A stretch of 20,163 bases of DNA from NCBI GenBank assembly GCA_002396085.1, contig DGWI01000025.1, positions 1-20,163 of the forward strand, read 5' to 3'. The notes beneath the pieces were generated by a model that saw only the letters and a list, made by a program, of their open reading frames with translations, did no database searches and was not told where the DNA came from. The position numbers were made by a program, and so were the translations under genes. This stretch comes from Porphyromonadaceae bacterium UBA4262 (GTDB taxonomy: Bacteria > Bacteroidota > Bacteroidia > Bacteroidales > Muribaculaceae). Below are positions 5,876 through 13,288 of the stretch, in pieces. Numbering within the stretch: the stretch's first letter is position 1; each line of letters opens with the position of its first letter.

Positions 5876-6697
5876 CTACAAGGCGAGGACGAATGTGGCG
5901 CAATCGGCAAATTTGGCACTTGCATCTTCTGCCAGTTTGGCATTATCAAAGATGCCATAAATTGTGGATCCAGACCCCGACAAGGCGGCATATAGTGCTC
6001 CGGCATCGAGCAGAGCGGCCTTGATGATCCACAACTGGGGATACAGAGCGAAGACACTGGGCTCAAAATCGTTGGCCAGTGCACCATCCCACTGCTGTAT
6101 GGGCCAAGTCACCACATCACACGCCCACTGTGGTGGCGTGGCTGGGACGACACGCGAGTAGGCTTGGGCTGTCGAAACCGCAACCGCCGGCTTGACCAGC
6201 AGCAACGTCAAGCCCTTGACATCGACATCAACAGGGTTGAGCACGTCACCGATGCCGGTGGCAGCCATGGGGCGGTTGTAGACAAAGAATGCGCAATCGG
6301 CACCAAGTTTTGCCGCCATGACCGCCAGTTGCCGGTCAGAAATATCAAGTTTAAACATCTGGCGCAGCATGGTCAGGGTGTGTGCCGCATCGCTTGAGCC
6401 ACCTCCCAGCCCTGCACCATCAGGGATATGCTTGTACAGATAGATGTCGACCAGTGGAATCTCGCATTGCTCGGCAAGCATTCGATAGGCCTTCATCACC
6501 AGATTTTTCTCTGGCGGACAATCGACAGGGTTGCCATAGGTGGTGAGTGTAGTCTCGCTGCCCTGTGCGGGCACGATTTCAAGGATATCGGTCAACGGGA
6601 TGGGATAAAACACCGTCTCGATATTGTGATAACCATCGGGCCGCCGCTCCACCACGTTCAGTCCCAGGTTAATCTTAGCATTTGGAAACGTTATCAT
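5876..6697 (-). CDS. ispE: 4-diphosphocytidyl-2-C-methyl-D-erythritol kinase
   Basis: The 273-aa GHMP-family kinase phosphorylates the 2-hydroxyl of CDP-methylerythritol in the MEP (non-mevalonate) isoprenoid pathway. The N-terminus FPNAKINLGLNVVERRPDGYH carries the conserved Lys8 region and the DGYH motif. The glycine-rich ATP loop is IPDGAGLGGGSSDAA at about 91-105. LGADCAFF holds the likely catalytic Asp134, and a third GHMP motif, LSGSGSTIYGIF, lies near residue 250. The gene is complete and of normal length. It follows the hexosaminidase gene by 83 bases on the same strand. No promoter box is evident in that gap, which is otherwise unremarkable. Confidence 0.96.
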   Translation of the reverse strand: MITFPNAKINLGLNVVERRPDGYHNIETVFYPIPLTDILEIVPAQGSETTLTTYGNPVDCPPEKNLVMKAYRMLAEQCEIPLVDIYLYKHIPDGAGLGGGSSDAAHTLTMLRQMFKLDISDRQLAVMAAKLGADCAFFVYNRPMAATGIGDVLNPVDVDVKGLTLLLVKPAVAVSTAQAYSRVVPATPPQWACDVVTWPIQQWDGALANDFEPSVFALYPQLWIIKAALLDAGALYAALSGSGSTIYGIFDNAKLAEDASAKFADCATFVLAL

Positions 6698-6780
6698 GAT
6701 TATGCGTTTCGTTCAAGAATGGTTGATTTCTATCTCGAGTGTTCGAGCAATCGACTGTTTGATTTTCAATAAAACGCTGA

Positions 6781-9276
6781 TTATCTGGCAAAAAGGAGGG
6801 TTGTGACTGACTCCTTGCCCAGATAGTAGGCGCGAGCCTTGATGACGGGCGGCATAGTGGCCAACTTGACTGGAGCCGTCCACACGGGCGAACTTTGCGT
6901 AGGCTCACTGCCGTCGAGGGTGTAACGGATGGTCACACCAGGATAGAGGGCGTTGGCCAACAGCATACCATTCTCAACCTTGAGACCGGGTTGCCCCAAC
7001 CTGAAATTATAGCCCATGCGGTGCAGCAACGGCAACTCGCGAGTGCCTATCTTGAGGTTGTACTGGTGCCGTGCGCTGTCGTAGGGTGCCGTGTTGGCGA
7101 GGTCCAGGCTCCAGTCGGGCTGGGCATTCCAGCCACGCTCGGCGACACCGAAGACCTTGGGGAACCACATGCGCTGCACCTGGTCAAAGTTGCGGATAGT
7201 CTCGCCCCACATTTGCGCCTGAATGCCGATGATGTTCTGCCGCTGAGTCAAGGCCACCTTGCCCTGATGATTGGTCGCCACATCGATGGCCGAGCCATCA
7301 TAGGCCATGCGCGCGCTGGCATAGACATTCCAGGGAAGAGCACTCCACGAGTCAAACTCATCGACCTTGCCTCCCCAGTGAAGACCCTGCTCATAGGGGT
7401 GCCAACTGTAGCCCATGTCCATATAGAAGTTGGTGACATTTGACAGGATGACCGGATAGCCGTCGTTGGCTATACTATAAGGCACGATGTCGCGACTGCC
7501 CACGGTGCTCCAGGCATTGATGCCCGCAAAGCGCGGTGCCATCTGGCGGTTAAATTCGTCCGAGTGATTCTGTGCCACCTCCTGCCAACCCTCGATGCGG
7601 ATGCCGCGCTTGTAGAGGATGTCGGTGATGCGACGGATGTAGTAGCCGTTGACCTCGTGGTTGTCCTTGAGGTGCTCGCGCTGCATCAGTGCCTGCACAT
7701 CGGGCGACTGGCTCCAGGCTCCACTGGCCACCTCGTCGCCGCCCAGATGCACGATGTCGAGCTTCAGGCCAGCATCTTTGTACATCTTCTGCAACTCGGT
7801 CACCACGTGGGTTATGAAGTTATAGACCCCATCGCTAGCCACATTGAGCACATTGTCGTGATAGCTCTGAGCCGAGGTGTAGACCGACGCATCGTGGTCG
7901 TCCCACAACTTGAATTGCTCAGCAAGTGTGCGGTCGGTGCCAATGTACTTGTCATAACGGTTTCGCATAGCAATGATGGCGGCACGGGCGTGGCCAGGAG
8001 TCTCAATCTCAGGGATGACCTTGACACCACGCTGATGGGCATACTTCAGAATCTCGATGAATTGCTTGCGAGTGAGGTAGCCGTTGGCGCTCTGCGCAGG
8101 GTCATCGGGATTGCCGTTGCCATCGAAGATTTGGGCTAGATATCCCTTCTCGTCCAGCGTGCAACCTCGGCGCGAGGCCACCTCGGTGAGTTCGGGCAGC
8201 CCAGGAATCTCAACGCGCCATGCCTCATCGTCGGTGAAGTGGAACTGGAAGCGATTCATCTTGTAGTAGGCAAGGATGTCGATATAGCGCTTGATTTCAT
8301 CCAGACGGATGAAATTGCGGGCGATGTCGAGCATGAAGCCACGGTAGTGAAGGTCGGGCCAATCGACGATGTGGGCGTTCTGCAGGTTGTTACCCTTGCT
8401 GTGATCGAGCGCTGCGATGAAAGTCTTCACACCGTTGATGGCACCCTCCTGCCCTGCCCCAATGATGGTGACCTTGCCGTCATTGACATCCAGGGTGTAA
8501 TACTCGGGATTGTCGCTCAACTTGCCGTTAACCTTAACGGCAATAGTGGTCTTCTGCCCCGAGAGGCTATAGATGCCACGCTGCTGCAACTGCTGCTTGA
8601 GTAACTTGACAGGATTCTTGAGTTTTGTCTGCCAGAAGAATCCACCCTTGACAGTGACCATGTTGCCAATGGCGGTATAGCCATCGTTGATGTCGACCTG
8701 CTTGGGCATCGGGAAGATGTCATAGTCATTGCCCGTGTAGGCATCGCCGATGTTGTTCACTGCCTGATTGTAGGCATAACTGAACTTGCCATCGGGATAG
8801 GCGGCATGGTTGATCCACTGCCCAGGCTTGTCGAGCAAGCCATACTGCAAGTTGACGGCAATGGGGTGACGGGTATCGCCATCCAGCACCAAGTGTGTAC
8901 CGGCAGGGCGATAGCTGATGTTGACCATCGTGCCTCGCATGAGCATATCGACAACGATGGAGTCGCCAGGTGCTATGTCCTTGTAGCGCACGTTGGGCGT
9001 AATCTGATAGTAGGTGGTCGACACCTCCTTGATGTCGACGACCGAGGTCTCGGGCATCTTCAGCGAGCGCGAGAACTGGTTGAAATACAGCTGCCAGTTG
9101 CTGGCGAGCGGGTCTTGCGAGACGTTCTTGATGACGAACCGTGAACTGTAGTATCCCTTCTCGGCCTCGTTCTGGCCCATCTCCCAGCGCACCTCAACCG
9201 GTGCCTGTGCCCAGGCTTGCACTGCCATCGCAGCCATCAGCCCAAACAGAACATAAGTCTTTGCCATGATCTTCAT
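6781..9276 (-). CDS. Secreted GH20 beta-N-acetylhexosaminidase
   Basis: The 831-aa enzyme has a signal peptide at about residues 1-23 (hydrophobic VLFGLMAAMAVQAWA). A chitobiase-type N-terminal carbohydrate-binding domain follows at about 25-165, then the GH20b domain from about 188, and the GH20 TIM barrel from about 310 (GFMLDIARNFIRLDEIKRYI). The catalytic Asp-Glu pair lies in HLGGDEV at 514-515. The C-terminus, about 765-831, is a chitobiase/FN3-like beta domain (YTLDGSEPTQ). The enzyme removes terminal GlcNAc or GalNAc from glycans, and the export signal suggests action in the periplasm or at the surface on host or dietary glycans. An alternative start is the ATG at 9267. Its promoter box lies at 9323-9330 next to a palindrome shared with the phosphatase gene. 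Confidence 0.95.
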   Translation of the reverse strand: MKIMAKTYVLFGLMAAMAVQAWAQAPVEVRWEMGQNEAEKGYYSSRFVIKNVSQDPLASNWQLYFNQFSRSLKMPETSVVDIKEVSTTYYQITPNVRYKDIAPGDSIVVDMLMRGTMVNISYRPAGTHLVLDGDTRHPIAVNLQYGLLDKPGQWINHAAYPDGKFSYAYNQAVNNIGDAYTGNDYDIFPMPKQVDINDGYTAIGNMVTVKGGFFWQTKLKNPVKLLKQQLQQRGIYSLSGQKTTIAVKVNGKLSDNPEYYTLDVNDGKVTIIGAGQEGAINGVKTFIAALDHSKGNNLQNAHIVDWPDLHYRGFMLDIARNFIRLDEIKRYIDILAYYKMNRFQFHFTDDEAWRVEIPGLPELTEVASRRGCTLDEKGYLAQIFDGNGNPDDPAQSANGYLTRKQFIEILKYAHQRGVKVIPEIETPGHARAAIIAMRNRYDKYIGTDRTLAEQFKLWDDHDASVYTSAQSYHDNVLNVASDGVYNFITHVVTELQKMYKDAGLKLDIVHLGGDEVASGAWSQSPDVQALMQREHLKDNHEVNGYYIRRITDILYKRGIRIEGWQEVAQNHSDEFNRQMAPRFAGINAWSTVGSRDIVPYSIANDGYPVILSNVTNFYMDMGYSWHPYEQGLHWGGKVDEFDSWSALPWNVYASARMAYDGSAIDVATNHQGKVALTQRQNIIGIQAQMWGETIRNFDQVQRMWFPKVFGVAERGWNAQPDWSLDLANTAPYDSARHQYNLKIGTRELPLLHRMGYNFRLGQPGLKVENGMLLANALYPGVTIRYTLDGSEPTQSSPVWTAPVKLATMPPVIKARAYYLGKESVTTLLFAR

Positions 9277-9322
9277 CGTTCTTCTGTTATTTGCTAGGTA
9301 TCCTTACATAACTCAAAGACTG

Positions 9323-9330
9323 CAAAGTTA
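9323..9330 (-). promoter_or_regulatory. -7 box of the hexosaminidase promoter
   Basis: TAACTTTG on the minus strand matches TAnnTTTG. No TTTG lies 19-21 bases upstream; the position is occupied by the palindrome at 9331-9371. Transcription would start around 9318, about 42 bases before the first ATG. Confidence 0.6.
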
Positions 9331-9371
9331 CAAAAAGTTACCTAATGTGAGTTGCATTTAGGTAACTTTTT
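9331..9371. repeat. Palindrome copy A, next to the hexosaminidase -7 box
   Basis: AAAAAGTTACCTAA at 9332-9345 and TTAGGTAACTTTTT at 9358-9371 are perfect 14-base complements with a 12-base loop. The element abuts the hexosaminidase -7 box. A second copy lies at 9997-10039 in the same orientation and position relative to the next promoter. Beyond the palindrome both loci also share a TTTTTGTGAAA(N)TGTGGC tract (9399-9416 and 10033-10050). The rest of the 9372-9482 spacer shows nothing I recognise. Confidence 0.75.
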
Positions 9372-9482
9372 CAAGTTTCAGAAGTGACTCCCATAATTTT
9401 TTGTGAAATTGTGGCAGGGATCAATCAGTTCTAGCAGAAAAACAGCCTTTAAAGTCGGGAGCAGTACTCCGAATGAATGTTG

Positions 9483-9983
9483 TTATGGCTTGCTCGTGAG
9501 CAGCTGGGTGAGGAGGTTGTCGCAGGCGTCCTCGAGCAAGTCGAGGACCAGCTCAAAGCCCTCGCTGCCCTCGTAGTAGGGGTCGGGAACGTAGTCGTAG
9601 TGGTTGCGCAACTGACGGATGTAGTCGCCCATCATAACGACTTTGCGTGCCTCGTCGGGCGTGGCAGCCATGCGGCGCAGGTCGGCGGCATTGGCACTGT
9701 CCATGGCCACGATGAGGTCAAAGTGCTCGAAGTCGCTGCCCTCGACACGTCGGCTGCGATGGGTCAACTCGTAGCCACGCGGACGGGCATGGACACGCAT
9801 GCGACGGTCGGGCAGGTCGCCGTCGTGATAGCCACTGGTGCCTGCCGAGTCAATCTCAAACCGGTCGGTCAGGCCACGCTCGTCCACCAGCCGCTGCATC
9901 ACGCCTTGTGCCGCCGGCGACCGGCAGATGTTGCCCAGGCACACAAACAGGATGCGGTATTTATTATTGCTTTCGGTCATCAT
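9483..9983 (-). CDS. Low-molecular-weight protein-tyrosine phosphatase
   Basis: The 166-aa protein is an LMW-PTP, a cytoplasmic cysteine phosphatase acting on phosphotyrosine. The N-terminal P-loop, FVCLGNICRSPAAQ, contains the CX5R signature (Cys15 to Arg21) followed by Ser22. The general-acid motif DPYYEG places the catalytic Asp at about 134. Length is typical. In Bacteroidetes many such genes stand apart from capsule clusters, and no tyrosine kinase or polysaccharide genes are visible here, so its substrate is unknown. The -7 box ends only 5 bases before the ATG at 9983. The mRNA may therefore be leaderless, or translation may begin at the second Met (9980). Confidence 0.93.
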   Translation of the reverse strand: MMTESNNKYRILFVCLGNICRSPAAQGVMQRLVDERGLTDRFEIDSAGTSGYHDGDLPDRRMRVHARPRGYELTHRSRRVEGSDFEHFDLIVAMDSANAADLRRMAATPDEARKVVMMGDYIRQLRNHYDYVPDPYYEGSEGFELVLDLLEDACDNLLTQLLTSKP

Positions 9984-9988
9984 AGTTG

Positions 9989-9996
9989 CAAAGATA
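9989..9996 (-). promoter_or_regulatory. -7 box of the LMW-PTP promoter
   Basis: TATCTTTG on the minus strand, a perfect TAnnTTTG match, is 5 bases before the ATG at 9983. As with the hexosaminidase promoter, the -33 position lacks TTTG and is covered by a palindrome. Confidence 0.65.
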
Positions 9997-10039
9997 CAAA
10001 AAGTTACCTAAATGTAAATTACATCAAGGTAACTTTTTG
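9997..10039. repeat. Palindrome copy B, next to the LMW-PTP -7 box
   Basis: CAAAAAGTTACCT at 9997-10009 and AGGTAACTTTTTG at 10027-10039 are perfect 13-base complements. The 17-base centre is itself nearly palindromic (ATGTAAATTACAT). The element abuts the LMW-PTP -7 box exactly as copy A abuts the hexosaminidase box. It also lies just after the frameshifted toxin gene, so a role as that gene's terminator is an alternative. Confidence 0.75.
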
Positions 10040-10054
10040 TGAAAGTGTGGCTTT

Positions 10055-10329
10055 TTATTTGTCGCTGTAATGACCGTAGGCACTGATGACAATCACCACC
10101 ACCTCATTGTCGTGTATCTCATAGATGAGTCGGTGTTCTTGGCTATTCGCCTACTCCATTTGCCACTAAGGTCTCCTGACAACTGCTTGGGATGCCCCGT
10201 GCCTGTGTGCAGATGCTCCATTAATTCACCGATTAACCGTAACGCCTTTTTATAGCACTTTGGTTCATTGCGCTTCAGCAATCCCAAATCATCAAGGGCA
10301 CTGTCCCTATAATCAATGCGATAACTCAT
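10055..10329 (-). pseudogene. yoeB: RelE/YoeB-type toxin broken by a one-base frameshift
   Basis: The frame from 10329 encodes a YoeB-like N-terminus (SALDDLGLLKRNEPKCYKKA ... GHPKQLSGDLSGKWSRRIAK) but then runs into non-homologous residues and stops at 10093. In the next frame from about 10142, translation continues EHRLIYEIHDNEVVVIVISA YGHYS to a stop at 10055-10057. Joining the two frames gives about 91 aa, the usual YoeB length, with the expected WSRRI-x-x-EHRLIY junction and the C-terminal His. One base is missing near 10134-10142, inside GCCAAGAACACC on the coding strand. YoeB toxins cleave mRNA at the ribosome; the visible reading frame would lack the C-terminal catalytic part and is probably inactive. 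A sequencing error is the main alternative. It overlaps the antitoxin stop by 4 bases. Confidence 0.82.
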
Positions 10330-10571
10330 GATCTTGACTCAAGATAATGATCGAGCGCCTCAATGCTATCAAACGTACGCAACGAGCCTTTTTCGGCCTT
10401 GCGAACCATATTGACAAACTCGTCGTAGGTCATCTCGGTGGGGTCGGGTTTGGGCGTAGTGATGCGCTTGAGCGCCTTCAATGCGCGTTGCAGTTTGCCC
10501 TCGTCTTCGGTGATGAGACTCACCTGCTGTAATATCTGTGATGTAAGTTGTGCGGTTGACATTGTAAACAA
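10326..10571 (-). CDS. Antitoxin partner of the YoeB-like toxin
   Basis: This 81-aa acidic, helical protein lies immediately upstream of the toxin, with a 4-base ATGA overlap. It begins MFTMSTAQLTSQILQQVSLI and ends DEFVNMVRKAEKGSLRTFDS followed by EALDHYLESRS. Size, order, overlap and the acidic C-terminal helix fit a type II antitoxin that binds and blocks the toxin and autoregulates the operon. It does not show an obvious Phd/YefM core, so the family is left open. An ATG at 10562 is an alternative start. A -7 box lies at 10611-10618. If the toxin is dead, this gene may be a free-standing relic or may still neutralise related toxins elsewhere. Confidence 0.75.
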   Translation of the reverse strand: MFTMSTAQLTSQILQQVSLITEDEGKLQRALKALKRITTPKPDPTEMTYDEFVNMVRKAEKGSLRTFDSIEALDHYLESRS

Positions 10572-10610
10572 TATGAGAATTAAGTTCTTGGGGGTTGAAC
10601 CTTAAGACTG

Positions 10611-10618
10611 CAAAGTTA
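10611..10618 (-). promoter_or_regulatory. -7 box of the toxin-antitoxin operon
   Basis: TAACTTTG on the minus strand matches TAnnTTTG and lies 39 bases before the antitoxin ATG. No correctly spaced TTTG is seen; the nearest is only 12 bases upstream. Confidence 0.5.
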
Positions 10619-10645
10619 ATATATTTTTCTCAAATGACCTAAAAT

Positions 10646-10680
10646 ACAATGCACAATTCACAATCCATCATGCACAATGC
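10646..10680. repeat. Heptamer tandem array, unit ACAATNC
   Basis: Five exact 7-base units (ACAATGC, ACAATTC, ACAATCC, ATCATGC, ACAATGC) lie between the toxin-antitoxin promoter and the stop of the TonB-dependent receptor gene. Confidence 0.8.
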
Positions 10681-10719
10681 AGGAGGCCTCTGTTCTTATG
10701 CCTAAAGTCCTGCGTGACG

Positions 10720-12819
10720 CTAGAACTCGAGGGGGAAGGCGAGTTTGAAGATGACGTTGCGGCCTATGTTGTTGACCCCCATGCGACCGGTGACGGGGTT
10801 GACATCAGTGTACTTGAGGCGGCTCAGGTGGTTCTGATATGCCTTGTTGGTGAGGTTGGTGCCCGCGATGCTCAGGCAAGCAATGCGGTGCCCATTGACC
10901 ACAATGTCGGTGCCGATTGTGGCATTGAGCAGGCAATAGGCCGGTGTGGCGGTCTCGGTGCCACCAGCCTTGTAGTAGTGATCCTGCTTGAAGTTATAGT
11001 CCACACCCAGCGAGATGAAGGCATTGTTGAACACACTGCGCGGCTCATGCATGATTTCCCACTTGATGTCGGTCAGCCAGCGAGGTGCCGGTGTGAAAGG
11101 CAGATACTTGCTCTCCTCGGGTTGATGCAACTGCACTGCATTGACCAGGCTGAAAGCTGTCCCCACATGCAAGAAGTGCCACGGGTGGATGTCAAGTGCC
11201 ACCTCGCCACCCAGCAACTGTGCATCGCCACTGTCGTAGCGATAGGTCAAGAACTCATCGTCGATGACCTCGCCCGTGCGGTGCATGAAGATGTAGTTGT
11301 CGATGCGGTTACTGAACAGCGACAGTTGTGCCCCCAGCCACTCGTTGTTGTAGTCCAGTCCCAGGTCAAACTGCAGGCTGAACTCAGGCTTGAGGTCACG
11401 GTTACCCACCTCATAGCGCAGCGAACCCTCATGCACGCCGTTACTGGCCAGCTCACTGATGTTGGGCGCACGGAAGCCCCGTGCGGCATTGGCGCGAACA
11501 TCCAGTTGCTCGGTGGCATGCCACACGGCACCAACACTGGCGGTGAAGCCATTGAAGTCGCGCTTGAACGCCCCAAATCGCACTGCCCCATCCTCGGACA
11601 ACTCATGACTGCTCAAATGGCGGTTGTCGAAGCGGATGCCACCGTTCAGTGCCCAATTGCCCACATTGGCTGTAGTTGTGACAAACGCACCGAAGTCAAA
11701 CAAGGCATAACTGGGAATCAAATATTCCTCGCCCAGATTGAGAGAGCGTTGCCACATGCCATTCACGCCGCCGGTGATGCGCCAGTCGCCCAGGCGACGG
11801 GTCACATAGTGCACATTGTAGTTGACCGTGTGTAACTTAAAGTAGAGACTATAGTCGTCAGGTTCTTCAAACTCCTGTCGGCGATTCTGCTGATAGGCGA
11901 ACACAGCATTCAGCCGTCCCCCACCCAGGTGAAAAGCGTTGTCGAGCACCGCCTTGTAGTGATAAACCTGCTGGTAGGGCAGACCGTGATGATAGGTCTT
12001 GGTGTCGGCATAGGGCTGCTCGAGTGAGCCCGTCTCGGGGTCACGTTCACCCTCGGCGATGCTCGGTGTCAAGTGGAAGTAGGAACCGATGAGGCGCGTG
12101 TGCCCCCAAGCCTTGTTCACACCCACCATGCCCGACAGGGCTCGCTCGCGAAACTGCGAGTTGGGCACATAGCCGTCACAGGGAGCCTTGTAGGCATGCG
12201 CCATCTTGTCGCCATAACGCAGGTTCCACGACAGTCCCTGCTTGTTGCCACCGAAGTTGAGCGAATAGTTGAACAGACCATTGTTGGTCTGATACTCGGT
12301 GTTGACATTGAGGCGCATCTTGCCCAGCGGCACCACAGGGTCGGTGTTGAGCTTGAGCACGCCAGCCAATGCGTCCGAGCCATAGAGCAGGCTGGCCGGC
12401 CCCTTGAGAACCTCGACCGAACTCACGGCGTTGGCATCAATCTCAAGGCCGTGCTCGTCGCCCCATTGCTGGCCCTCCTGGCGCACACCATCGGCCACGA
12501 CAACCACGCGATTGTAGCCCAGGCCACGAATCACGGGCTTGGATATGCCCCCACCCGTGCTAATCTGTGCCACGCCAGGCAACTTGCTCACCGCATCGAC
12601 AATGTTGGTTGCCGCCGCCATGCGCAGGTCGTTACGGTCGATGACCGCGGCAGGCATTGACATATCCTCCATCTTCACGGCACCAGTGGGGCCGGTAACA
12701 ACCACTTGTTTGAGTTCTATGTGGCGAAAGAACACGTCGGTCGAGTCAAGCTCAACCACATCTTGTGCTGCCATCGTGCCTGCGCACGCCAGCAGCAGAA
12801 TCGAAAAGTATGATTTCAT
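10720..12819 (-). CDS. TonB-dependent outer-membrane receptor, probably for a metal or metal complex
   Basis: The 699-aa protein has a signal peptide at about residues 1-18, then a plug domain at about 36-160. The plug contains QVVVTG near the start, VIRGLGYNRVVVVADGVRQE at 96-115, GQQWGDEHG at 116-124 and VEVLKGPASLLYGSDALAG at about 135-153. A 22-strand-type beta barrel follows, ending in a terminal Phe as outer-membrane barrels do. Energised by TonB-ExbB-ExbD, such receptors import large or scarce ligands. The plug resembles zinc/heme/siderophore-type receptors rather than SusC: there is no N-terminal carboxypeptidase-like domain and no SusD neighbour. The gene 88 bases upstream encodes a Cys/His-rich membrane protein, which supports a metal ligand. 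I see no promoter in the gap, so the two are probably cotranscribed. Confidence 0.93.
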   Translation of the reverse strand: MKSYFSILLLACAGTMAAQDVVELDSTDVFFRHIELKQVVVTGPTGAVKMEDMSMPAAVIDRNDLRMAAATNIVDAVSKLPGVAQISTGGGISKPVIRGLGYNRVVVVADGVRQEGQQWGDEHGLEIDANAVSSVEVLKGPASLLYGSDALAGVLKLNTDPVVPLGKMRLNVNTEYQTNNGLFNYSLNFGGNKQGLSWNLRYGDKMAHAYKAPCDGYVPNSQFRERALSGMVGVNKAWGHTRLIGSYFHLTPSIAEGERDPETGSLEQPYADTKTYHHGLPYQQVYHYKAVLDNAFHLGGGRLNAVFAYQQNRRQEFEEPDDYSLYFKLHTVNYNVHYVTRRLGDWRITGGVNGMWQRSLNLGEEYLIPSYALFDFGAFVTTTANVGNWALNGGIRFDNRHLSSHELSEDGAVRFGAFKRDFNGFTASVGAVWHATEQLDVRANAARGFRAPNISELASNGVHEGSLRYEVGNRDLKPEFSLQFDLGLDYNNEWLGAQLSLFSNRIDNYIFMHRTGEVIDDEFLTYRYDSGDAQLLGGEVALDIHPWHFLHVGTAFSLVNAVQLHQPEESKYLPFTPAPRWLTDIKWEIMHEPRSVFNNAFISLGVDYNFKQDHYYKAGGTETATPAYCLLNATIGTDIVVNGHRIACLSIAGTNLTNKAYQNHLSRLKYTDVNPVTGRMGVNNIGRNVIFKLAFPLEF

Positions 12820-12854
12820 CCTGTGAGATTGCTTAAGTTTTAAAACAATGTGAA

Positions 12855-12899
12855 TCTAGAAACTCTAGAAAATCTAGAACCTCTAGTGAATCTTGAGAA
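12855..12899. repeat. Nonamer tandem array, unit TCTAGANNN
   Basis: Five consecutive 9-base units begin TCTAGA, TCTAGA, TCTAGA, TCTAGT and TCTTGA. The core is self-complementary, so the array reads alike on both strands. It lies between the Cys/His-rich gene and the TonB-dependent receptor and belongs to the same family as 5798-5851. Confidence 0.85.
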
Positions 12900-12907
12900 A
12901 GGAAAAA

Positions 12908-13282
12908 TCACAGAACGACAGGAGGGCCACGCAATGTGGGACAAGCCACCGCCGGGCAAACCGGCTGGGTGGCTTGGGAAAACTCTAACTCGCAAACGCA
13001 CTGATTGTCATAATCTTGAACCTGATTATCGGGAACAATCAGTTGCGTGTTCATGAATCGGCACAAGAGGCACTCGCCATGATGTTGCGAGCTCGCAGTG
13101 ATGTGCCCCTGATGATGGACCGAAGTCTCACACAAGTTGCAATCCACCACCTGCGACATCTCGTACAACGAATGCACATGCAGCGATGAAAGCAATACCA
13201 TCGGCACATAAACCAACAGCAGAACCCAAGCACTCATCCGCTGACGACGCGTGGGTAAGATATGTCGCAACTCGTGCTTCAT
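12908..13282 (-). CDS. Small Cys/His-rich membrane protein, putative metal handling
   Basis: From the ATG at 13282 the protein has 124 aa. A basic N-terminus (HELRHILPTRRQR) precedes one hydrophobic segment at about 18-34 (WVLLLVYVPMVLLSSL), giving a signal anchor or signal peptide. The exported part is rich in possible metal ligands: HVH at 35-37, CNLC at 48-51, HHQGH at 56-60, HHGECLLC at 67-74 and CVC at 95-97. I recognise no named family. It lies directly upstream of the TonB-dependent receptor, so a periplasmic metal-binding or sensing role is inferred. The frame is open to an ATG at 13318, but that start lies upstream of a good -7 box and inside a palindrome, so 13282 is preferred; 13237 is another option. 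Confidence 0.7.
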   Translation of the reverse strand: MKHELRHILPTRRQRMSAWVLLLVYVPMVLLSSLHVHSLYEMSQVVDCNLCETSVHHQGHITASSQHHGECLLCRFMNTQLIVPDNQVQDYDNQCVCELEFSQATQPVCPAVACPTLRGPPVVL

Positions 13283-13288
13283 CGGCTG

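Noticed and set aside
5186..5995. Plus-strand open frame of 269 codons across grpE and the end of ispE
   Set aside because: It runs antisense to two well-supported genes and has no recognisable domain; its leucine runs mirror the charged and glutamine-rich GrpE sequence.
10130..10145. Programmed -1 frameshifting in the toxin gene
   Set aside because: The bases at the junction (GCCAAGAACACC) do not form a slippery heptamer and no downstream stimulatory structure is obvious; a mutation or read error is simpler.
10714..11835. Long open frame of 373 codons on the plus strand
   Set aside because: It is antisense to the TonB-dependent receptor, whose protein has clear family motifs throughout. 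The antisense frame is a codon-composition shadow.
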